Below, piece by piece: positions 23,410 to 29,423 of a stretch of 29,423 nt of DNA. Numbering within the stretch: position 1 is the stretch's first letter; each line of letters opens with the position of its first letter. The notes below the pieces were generated by a model. That model did not search any database, was not told the origin of the DNA, and worked only from the letters and a program-made list of their open reading frames with translations. The position numbers and the translations under genes were made by a program. Source of the DNA: an uncultured Bacilli bacterium (GTDB lineage Bacteria > Bacillota_I > Bacilli_A > RFN20 > CAG-288); the NCBI GenBank assembly GCA_948525355.1, contig CAOSOP010000003.1, forward strand, positions 1 through 29,423, written 5' to 3'.

Positions 23410-23913
23410 TTAATCATGTTTATGGCACTTACAGTGATCACCATGAGTATGTTTACCCTCGTGATGACATTCACAGTTTTCATCACAATCACATTCGCAT
23501 TCATCATCATCTTCAATATCCAACATAATACTTTCACCATTTTCATCAGTGATGCTTAAAAACATCGGATATTTATCAGACTTTTTGTATGAAAAAACTG
23601 TTTCATCCATCTGATATGATCTGACTAAAACAGTTGCATGGATACATAAATCGCTTAAATGCTTTAATAAAGTCTTACATATCTTGTTAAGACCATTATT
23701 ACCTAAGCTAAGTCTTTTTTCACCTGGAAAATTAACTTCAACTATCGCATGATAATCTGTTTGATCTAAACCACCTTTAATCACCGAACCAGAATAAGTG
23801 AATACAATTTCATTATCATCAGAACCATAAATCTTTTTCAAGTCATCAGTAGAAATTTTTGATAGATATGTAACTCTATCCTCTTCTAATCCGTAGCATT
23901 TAATTATTAACAT
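23410..23913 (-). CDS. Tautomerase-like (DUF1904-like?) protein with Cys/His-rich metal-binding tail
   Basis: A 167-residue cytosolic protein. Residues 1-120 have an alpha/beta pattern that starts MLIIKCYGLEED and includes YHAIVEVNFPG, faintly like the DUF1904/4-oxalocrotonate tautomerase superfamily, but without the N-terminal catalytic proline; I hold this only weakly. From about 137 the chain becomes acidic and very rich in Cys and His (DECECDCDENCECHH, then HGDHCKCHKHD), with seven Cys and seven His in 31 residues. Such a tail should bind Zn, Ni or Cu ions. It lies 13 nt after priA and before DUF3781, so it is probably co-transcribed with them. A link to zinc supply is speculative. Confidence 0.7.
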   Translation of the reverse strand: MLIIKCYGLEEDRVTYLSKISTDDLKKIYGSDDNEIVFTYSGSVIKGGLDQTDYHAIVEVNFPGEKRLSLGNNGLNKICKTLLKHLSDLCIHATVLVRSYQMDETVFSYKKSDKYPMFLSITDENGESIMLDIEDDDECECDCDENCECHHEGKHTHGDHCKCHKHD

Positions 23914-23926
23914 ATTATCTCCTTAA

Positions 23927-26017
23927 TTATTCAACATAAGGGTCTATGTTGATATCAAGTATTATATCACTAGGCATATGCATTAACAATATTTTGTCAA
24001 TGATAAAATCAATGCTCTCTCTTTCTTTATATTTTATTTGAATCATCGTTTTATACTTTCTATTACTTCCAAAATATCTAAGTGGACTAGGTCCAATAGC
24101 AAATGATTTATCATCCTTAATATTCTTATTTATAAAACTTACTAGATTAATTGAAACATCATCTAATCTATTTCTATCGGTCGATTCAATGGCTATTTCA
24201 ACTATATTATAATAGGGTGGATCTTTCAGCAACCTTCTTTTGTTTATCGCATAGTCATAAAAATCTTCGTACTTTTGCTCAGTCAAAAGATTTAAAGTTT
24301 GATTATTTATTAAACTAGATATTAAATAACTCTTTCCCGTATCACTAACCTGGCTCAATAAAGACGCTAATAAGTTATAACTTCTTTCCTCTATATTAAA
24401 CTCATTTCTATTTAAAATCCAATCTAAGTCAATGACGATTAAAAGTTCAACTTTTGGTAAATAAAGATTAGCTGATACAACTTGGCTACCAATTAATATA
24501 GAACTATATCCCAGTGCAAAAGCAGATAATTCATTGTCCATTTCATGCTCTTTATATGTATCACTATCTGCACGAGAAATCTTATATTCATTGAATCTAT
24601 TGGTTAATAGTTCTTGAATCATCTGTGTGCCATAGCCAAAAGCTTTAAAATGATCTCCTCCACAGCGCGTGCACTGATAATCATCGCTTGATTGATAATA
24701 GCCGCACTTTAAACATTTTATCATATGGTCATTTTTATAATATGTTAAAGGTGATCCACAGGTAGGACAATTGCTCACCGAAGAACAAACATTGCACTTA
24801 TATATCGGTGCATATCCTCTAGTGCTATGATAAATCAAAACTTGTTTTCCTCTTTTTAAACACTCTTCAATTTCATTAATCATATTAGCTGGAAGAATTT
24901 CATCGTCGCTTCTTTTAACTAATTCATATTTCTTATCGCTTGTTTGTGCCTTGATATAATCATAATAACCCTTTTTCGCCCTGGCCATTATGCTAATACT
25001 TGGTGAATAGCAAGCAAAGACTATTTTATTAACTCCACTTTTCTTTTTTATAATACTTTTAAAATTAATATATGGTCTTTCAAACAACTTATATTCTCGT
25101 GCCTGCGAAACATCAGCAATAATAGTTTCAAGCCCATCGATGTGATAGAAAATAGTCTCAGGTAATCCGATAATTAAATAACCTGATTCATTTTTTATCA
25201 GTCTCATGTTTTTTATTCGATCCTTATAGCTAGTAAATCTATCGAATACAATAACTCGATCTTTAAACAAATTCAAAAGCAAAGAAAACTGTATTGAGCC
25301 TAAATCAATTGATTTTGCTAATAACAAAACACTCTTTCCTTTAGATAAAACTTTTTTTATCAGTTCTTGGAATATTTCAAATTTAAGCTTGTTATCCTGA
25401 ATATCTAAAACGATATTTTTTGAAGACTCTTCTATTTTTCTTACGATATCAACTCCTCGATGAGAAATCTTATAATCCAAAAAATCAACTACGACTTCTT
25501 TTTTTTCTCTTTCTTTAAAAATAGTTTTTACATAGCCTATTTTTAATAACTTATTCAATGTGCTCTTCTTACCGACATAATCTTTTGGTACTGGTCCATT
25601 TTTTAATATGTCATGGTATAAATCATATTCTTTCTTATTTATTTTTGCCATCGGCGGAGGAGTTATCGCTTCAATATATTCAAGTTTTGTCTCAATGACT
25701 TTATCGTTATTTAAAAGAATGTATTTTAAAACTTCATAAATCCCAACCTTAAAATATTCAGCCGTATATTCAATCAAATCCTTTTCAAAATCCAATAGTG
25801 GTTCTTCATCTATAAGCTTTATTACACTAGGATAGTTAGATTCTTCATTCATTTCTTCATAGGAATATATATATCCAACGACATTTGATAAATGAAGATA
25901 TTTAATTAATACTCTTGAGGAAAATCCTATTTTATTATTAGTCTTTAGACTAAAATCTAGATAGATATCCCTCTTTCTAGCGATATCCCACGCCAAAACT
26001 TTGATATTATAAAGCAT
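23927..26017 (-). CDS. priA: PriA primosomal protein, predicted pseudohelicase
   Basis: A 696-residue PriA by overall layout: 3'-end-binding N-terminal domain, helicase lobes, a zinc region and C-terminal domain. All eight zinc cysteines are kept (408, 411, 417, 420, 435, 438, 449, 452), and TRGYAPIYKC, FGYGTQM and RADSDT align well with active PriA. But Walker A (normally GVTGSGKTEVY) reads LDIQDNKLKFEIF (204-216), the DEEH box reads DVSQ (302-305), motif V reads GSQVVSANLYLP (510-521), and the arginine-finger motif (normally QVAGRAGR) reads SQVSDTGK. ATP hydrolysis is therefore unlikely; it would act as a DnaA-independent restart scaffold only, as described for Deinococcus PriA. Its TAATG overlap couples it to gmk. 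Confidence 0.9.
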   Translation of the reverse strand: MLYNIKVLAWDIARKRDIYLDFSLKTNNKIGFSSRVLIKYLHLSNVVGYIYSYEEMNEESNYPSVIKLIDEEPLLDFEKDLIEYTAEYFKVGIYEVLKYILLNNDKVIETKLEYIEAITPPPMAKINKKEYDLYHDILKNGPVPKDYVGKKSTLNKLLKIGYVKTIFKEREKKEVVVDFLDYKISHRGVDIVRKIEESSKNIVLDIQDNKLKFEIFQELIKKVLSKGKSVLLLAKSIDLGSIQFSLLLNLFKDRVIVFDRFTSYKDRIKNMRLIKNESGYLIIGLPETIFYHIDGLETIIADVSQAREYKLFERPYINFKSIIKKKSGVNKIVFACYSPSISIMARAKKGYYDYIKAQTSDKKYELVKRSDDEILPANMINEIEECLKRGKQVLIYHSTRGYAPIYKCNVCSSVSNCPTCGSPLTYYKNDHMIKCLKCGYYQSSDDYQCTRCGGDHFKAFGYGTQMIQELLTNRFNEYKISRADSDTYKEHEMDNELSAFALGYSSILIGSQVVSANLYLPKVELLIVIDLDWILNRNEFNIEERSYNLLASLLSQVSDTGKSYLISSLINNQTLNLLTEQKYEDFYDYAINKRRLLKDPPYYNIVEIAIESTDRNRLDDVSINLVSFINKNIKDDKSFAIGPSPLRYFGSNRKYKTMIQIKYKERESIDFIIDKILLMHMPSDIILDINIDPYVE

Positions 26018-26634
26018 TACTTTTCACAACTCTTATTTTTTAACTTCTTGAGCGAAGACTTAATAATCGTTTTAATCTCATCAGCTGCGCGTTGAACTGA
26101 ATCATTTAAAACACAGTAATCATAGTGATACTTCATTCCCATTTCACCGCGCGCTTTATTCAATCTTTCTTGAATGATTTCATCAGCCTCACTTCTTCGA
26201 TGTCTTATTCTTGCCTCAAGTTCTTCTAAAGAAGGTGGAACCAAAAAGATTGAAGTCACACCGACACCATGATATAGCTTCATAGCCTTCATCGCTCCCT
26301 GCACTTCAATCTCTAAAAAAACATTCTTACCCTCTTCAAGTAAACTATCAACATAATGTTTAGGTGTTCCATAATAATTATTTACAAAACTTGCGTATTC
26401 TAAAAAATCGTTGTTTTTTATATGTTCTTCAAATTCCTCTTTAGACACGAAAAAGTAGTCCACACCATCTGCTTCTCTATTTCTCGGCTCTCTTGTCGTC
26501 ATTGAAATAGAATAGTGTAGATTTAAAGATTTATCAGCCATTACGAGTCGTCTTACTGTACCTTTTCCTACCCCACTAGGTCCACTAAGAATAATCAATA
26601 ACCCTCTCGTTTTAGAACTACTACTGCCTTTCAT
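26017..26634 (-). CDS. gmk: Guanylate kinase
   Basis: A 205-residue enzyme that converts GMP and ATP to GDP. P-loop GPSGVGKGT (19-27), GMP-binding SMTTREPRNREADGVDYFFV and lid region RIRHRRSEADE are all intact. Gmk followed by priA is a common order in Bacilli, although rpoZ and coaBC, which usually separate them, are missing here. The ribosome site is poor (TTAGGT touching the ATG), and a strong -10 box ends eight nt upstream, so the mRNA may be almost leaderless. Confidence 0.96.
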   Translation of the reverse strand: MKGSSSSKTRGLLIILSGPSGVGKGTVRRLVMADKSLNLHYSISMTTREPRNREADGVDYFFVSKEEFEEHIKNNDFLEYASFVNNYYGTPKHYVDSLLEEGKNVFLEIEVQGAMKAMKLYHGVGVTSIFLVPPSLEELEARIRHRRSEADEIIQERLNKARGEMGMKYHYDYCVLNDSVQRAADEIKTIIKSSLKKLKNKSCEK

Positions 26635-26642
26635 ACCTAATT

Positions 26643-26672
26643 ATTATAAGCGAAAAACACTTAAAGTGTAAA
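26643..26672 (-). promoter_or_regulatory. Sigma-A promoter close to the gmk start
   Basis: Minus strand: -35 TTTACA (26667-26672), 18-nt spacer, -10 TATAAT (26643-26648). Only eight nt (AATTAGGT) separate the -10 from the ATG, so transcription would start within a few bases of it. Confidence 0.6.
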
Positions 26673-26743
26673 GAGAAAAAGAAGCAAAAACTTAATATAT
26701 TTCTTTATTTTACAAAAAATTGCATATATTTCCCATTTTCATA

Positions 26744-26772
26744 TTGACCAATAATATAAGAGTTTTTATAAT
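26744..26772 (+). promoter_or_regulatory. Sigma-A promoter of the SDR-ferredoxin unit
   Basis: -35 TTGACC (26744-26749), 17-nt spacer, -10 TATAAT (26767-26772). Transcription would start near 26779 and give an unusually long leader of about 147 nt before the ATG at 26926. Confidence 0.75.
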
Positions 26773-26792
26773 AGAAATATAAATCGATGTTT

Positions 26793-26809
26793 ATTTAAAC
26801 GGTTTATAT
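26793..26809. promoter_or_regulatory. Operator-like inverted repeat in the SDR leader
   Basis: ATTTAAAC, G, GTTTATAT: 8-bp arms with one mismatch around a single base, just downstream of the predicted start of transcription, where a repressor could block it. Weak, since the region is very A/T-rich. Confidence 0.3.
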
Positions 26810-26925
26810 ATTAATTTGTTTAAAATTGATTAAAATTATCAGCAAAAATAAATAACATTATTTTAAATAATATCATTATCAATTAGCAATACATGATTAT
26901 AACCATACTAGGAAGGAAACATAAT

Positions 26926-28467
26926 ATGTGTAATAAAAAATTTAATATATCAGTTACAGGTGCATCGGGAAACATGGGCCAAGGTTTTTTAGATGAATTA
27001 AACAAAACACCAAATTTAGTAGATGGGATTAAAATTCTCTGTTTATATAAAAACGAACCCAAAAAACTAAAGAAGAAATATAAAAACTTATCAAAAAAGT
27101 TTGAATTCATCGTTGGTAATATAGCTAGCAGCGAAATATGCGACGAAATTGTCAAAGATTGCAGTTTAGTTTTAAATATGTGCGCAGTCATTCCACCCAA
27201 ATCTGATCAAAGACCACAGAGTGCAATAGATTGTAACGAAATAGGTGTTAGAAATCTTGTTAATTCTATTGAAAAAGTCAAAGCTGATCAACCAGCACTC
27301 GTACACATTTCAACAGTTGCACTATATGGTCATCGAACTGGTGCTAATAAATTTGGTCGTGTTGGTGATCCACTAGTTCCAAGTCCTTTTGATATTTATA
27401 GCGCTACAAAGCTTCGCGGCGAATATATGGTTCTTGAATCAGACATTAAAACTTGGGTTGTTTTAAGGCAAACAGCAATTTTACACTACAATATGTTTAA
27501 AGATAATCTGTCTGACGGATTAATGTTTCATACAAATATCGATTCTCCTCTTGAATGGGTCACTTCTAGTGATAGCGGTCTTTTGATGAGAAATATTGTT
27601 GCGCAGTTTAAAGAAAAGCAAATTCCTGATCATTTCTTTAAGAAGGTATATAACATTGGTGGAGGTGCATCTACTCGTACTTACGGATATGAAACTTATG
27701 ATGAAGGATTCAAAATCATTAATGGTAGTTTTAAAGACTTTTTCAAACCTCATTATAATGCAACACGAAATTTTCATGGAATGTGGTATTTAGATAGCGA
27801 TGCCTTAGAAAAAATGTTCCATTTTAGAAGACAATCTTGTTCCTATTACTGGAAAGAAATGAGTTCTAGAAATAAAATCTATAAACTTGGAAAACTCATT
27901 CCAAAATCATGGATTGCTCATTTTACCATTAAACGTCTTCTTAAAAATTATAATTCGCCAGCATATTGGGCAAAAACTAAACAGGATGCAAAGCTTATCG
28001 CTGCTTTTGGTAGTGTAGATAAATACAACGAATTAAAAAATTTATCTTGGATAGATGTAAAATTCCCAGATGAAAAGAATATACCTATTGAAAAAACAAC
28101 TGAGGAAAGAATTCTTGCCTATGGATATGATATTAATAAAACAGATAAAGAAATAACAAAAGAAGACTTGATTCAAGTCGCTAATGCTCATGGTGGACAA
28201 TGCGTTAACGCAGATATCTTTGATGGGAATCTTTATAAGAAACTTTTATGGAAAAACTCTGATGGTGAAGAGTTTAGTTCTACAGTTTATAGTGTAATCC
28301 GTGCAGGTCACTGGTATAATTCTCTTTACAATTCTAATGTTTGGGAATTTGATCGTTTGGCAAAAAAGGATAAAATTTTTGCTCACATTTGGTATGATAG
28401 TCATGGCAAAGATGAAAACAATAAATACATTATTGATAAAAACTTTAATTCAAGGATAGGTGAATAA
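26926..28467 (+). CDS. NAD(P)-dependent epimerase/dehydratase (extended SDR) with C-terminal extension
   Basis: About 513 residues. I start at the ATG at 26926 (MCNKKFNISV), which follows AGGAAGGAAA; the frame opens 11 codons earlier at an ATG with no ribosome site. Residues 7-20 hold the Rossmann motif TGASGNMGQG. HISTVALYGHRTG carries the catalytic Ser region, and DIYSATKLRGE the YxxxK pair. After about residue 280 comes a 230-residue extension, unusual for this family, that ends in GGQCVNADIFDG, FSSTVYSVIRAGHWYN and WEFDRLAKKDKIFAHIWYDSH. Its spacing recalls zinc-ribbon repeats without the cysteines. The substrate is unknown. Stop is two nt from the next gene's ATG, so it forms an operon with the flavodoxin-ferredoxin. 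Confidence 0.85.
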   Translation: MCNKKFNISVTGASGNMGQGFLDELNKTPNLVDGIKILCLYKNEPKKLKKKYKNLSKKFEFIVGNIASSEICDEIVKDCSLVLNMCAVIPPKSDQRPQSAIDCNEIGVRNLVNSIEKVKADQPALVHISTVALYGHRTGANKFGRVGDPLVPSPFDIYSATKLRGEYMVLESDIKTWVVLRQTAILHYNMFKDNLSDGLMFHTNIDSPLEWVTSSDSGLLMRNIVAQFKEKQIPDHFFKKVYNIGGGASTRTYGYETYDEGFKIINGSFKDFFKPHYNATRNFHGMWYLDSDALEKMFHFRRQSCSYYWKEMSSRNKIYKLGKLIPKSWIAHFTIKRLLKNYNSPAYWAKTKQDAKLIAAFGSVDKYNELKNLSWIDVKFPDEKNIPIEKTTEERILAYGYDINKTDKEITKEDLIQVANAHGGQCVNADIFDGNLYKKLLWKNSDGEEFSSTVYSVIRAGHWYNSLYNSNVWEFDRLAKKDKIFAHIWYDSHGKDENNKYIIDKNFNSRIGE

Positions 28468-28468
28468 A

Positions 28469-29365
28469 ATGAAGGCGGCAATATTTTATTTTTCAGGCAC
28501 TGGAAATACAAGAAAAATAGCAGAGCTCTATCGCTCATATTTTAATAACGACAACATCGAATGTGATTTATTTCCCTTACCAAACAAAAATCATATAGAC
28601 TTAAAAGAATATAACTACATAGGATTTGGTTATCCTGTCCATGCATTTAATGCTCCAGAACTTTTATTAGATTTCGCAAGAAGTTTACCTATTTTAGAAA
28701 ATCAAAAAAGATGCTTTATATTCAAAACTTCTGGCGAACCAGTTAAAATGAATCGCATCTCTTCATTAAAACTGATTAAAATACTGAAAACCCGTGGTTA
28801 TATAGTTAAAAACGAATATCACTACTGCATGCCATATAACATTATTTTTAGGCATACAGACAATATGGCATTTAAACTATGGGAAGCGGCAAAAAAACTT
28901 GTACCAATTGACTACAACGAATTAATACAAGAAAAAGAACATTATGAAAAAAAAGTATTTTTTGGTAGTGCGTTAGCATGGTTTTTAAGAATAGAACATC
29001 CTGGTGCACGCTTTAATGGTAAATTTTATAAAATTGAAGGTAACTGTATTGGTTGCGGCAAATGTGCCACAAACTGTCCAGTCAATAATATAAAAATGAA
29101 TGAAAACAAACTTCCAGAATTTGGAAAAGATTGTTTGATGTGCATGCGTTGTTCTTTCTTCTGCCCTAAAAATAGTATAAAAATTGGTCTATTTAATAGT
29201 TGGCGAGTTAATGGCGAGTATTCATTTAAACCCGGAAACCCAGATGAAAAATCAAAGCATGATAATTACTGCAAAAAAGCATACGACAGATATTTTGAAT
29301 ACGCTGAAAATAGAAATGAATCTATTGATGATGATAGCACCAAAATAGGCGAGAAAACAGTTTAA
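28469..29365 (+). CDS. EFR1-type flavodoxin-ferredoxin fusion
   Basis: About 298 residues, started at the ATG at 28469 after ATAGGTGA; an in-frame GTG three codons earlier lies inside the ribosome site. The N-terminal half is flavodoxin-like, with the FMN phosphate loop FYFSGTGNTRKIAE. The C-terminal part has two 4Fe-4S motifs, CIGCGKCATNCP and CLMCMRCSFFCP, as in bacterial ferredoxins. It would pass electrons between FMN and iron-sulfur clusters in the cytosol, possibly to the SDR encoded just upstream (inference). Typical of anaerobes. Confidence 0.9.
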   Translation: MKAAIFYFSGTGNTRKIAELYRSYFNNDNIECDLFPLPNKNHIDLKEYNYIGFGYPVHAFNAPELLLDFARSLPILENQKRCFIFKTSGEPVKMNRISSLKLIKILKTRGYIVKNEYHYCMPYNIIFRHTDNMAFKLWEAAKKLVPIDYNELIQEKEHYEKKVFFGSALAWFLRIEHPGARFNGKFYKIEGNCIGCGKCATNCPVNNIKMNENKLPEFGKDCLMCMRCSFFCPKNSIKIGLFNSWRVNGEYSFKPGNPDEKSKHDNYCKKAYDRYFEYAENRNESIDDDSTKIGEKTV

Positions 29366-29377
29366 TTTCTTTTATCT

Positions 29378-29423
29378 CACCCCCTCCTCCAACGCCGCCG
29401 AGGCTGCGACCCCAGGGAGCGGC
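29378..29423. other. Abruptly GC-rich end of the window
   Basis: The last ~45 bases (CACCCCCTCCTCC and onwards, with GCCGCCGAGGCTGCG) are mostly G and C, whereas everything before is A/T-rich. No gene or hairpin-plus-T-run terminator is visible in it. It may be a chimeric contig end, vector or adaptor sequence, or foreign DNA. Confidence 0.6.

Overview
The window is AT-rich DNA from a spore-forming, low-GC Gram-positive bacterium of the Bacilli/Erysipelotrichia type, probably an uncultured gut lineage. Evidence for this is a complete spoIIAA-spoIIAB-sigF cluster running into spoVAC-AD-AE-AF, a sporulation-type DacF carboxypeptidase, a T-box alanyl-tRNA synthetase, CcpA-type cre operators, strong Shine-Dalgarno sites, lipobox lipoproteins and InlB-type repeats. 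TGA is used as a stop (for example in the ATGA overlaps of alaS/ruvX and spoVAE/spoVAF), so the Mollicutes code 4 is excluded. The species assignment is inference.

Layout. (1) 1-5374, minus strand, secreted/accessory island: two paralogous small lipoproteins, a secreted HEYGH metallopeptidase with an apparent frameshift near its C-terminus, and a lipoprotein serpin. The island is built from repeated regulatory modules: near-identical sigma-A promoters with cre sites over the start site, near-identical terminator hairpins and a recurring 20-nt motif. (2) 5377-12853, minus strand, sporulation block: pdp, dacF, spoIIAA, spoIIAB, sigF, spoVAC, spoVAD, spoVAE, spoVAF. SpoIIAA/SpoIIAB control SigF in the forespore; the SpoVA proteins move dipicolinic acid; SpoVAF is GerA-like. 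(3) 12924-16856, minus strand: an unrecognised small basic protein and a 1089-residue InlB-repeat surface lipoprotein. (4) 17067-19455, plus strand: an RsmF-like rRNA m5C methyltransferase, apparently leaderless, followed by an aminotransferase-fold protein with an eroded active site. (5) 19452-26672, minus strand, housekeeping: gmk, priA, a tautomerase-like protein with a Cys/His tail, DUF3781, T-box alaS, ruvX, DUF1292. (6) 26744-29365, plus strand: a long-chain SDR/epimerase with a C-terminal extension, and a flavodoxin-ferredoxin (EFR1-type) protein. The final ~45 bases are abruptly GC-rich.

Most notable points: PriA has lost Walker A, DEEH and motifs V/VI while keeping all eight zinc-binding cysteines (a predicted pseudohelicase); alaS has a very compact T-box whose candidate Stem I is about 36 nt; a lipoprotein serpin keeps an inhibitory-type hinge; a promoter-cre-lipoprotein module is duplicated; and -10 boxes lie 7-8 nt from the start codons of the rsmF-like gene and gmk. 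No CRISPR array, rRNA, tRNA, insertion sequence or prophage gene was seen.
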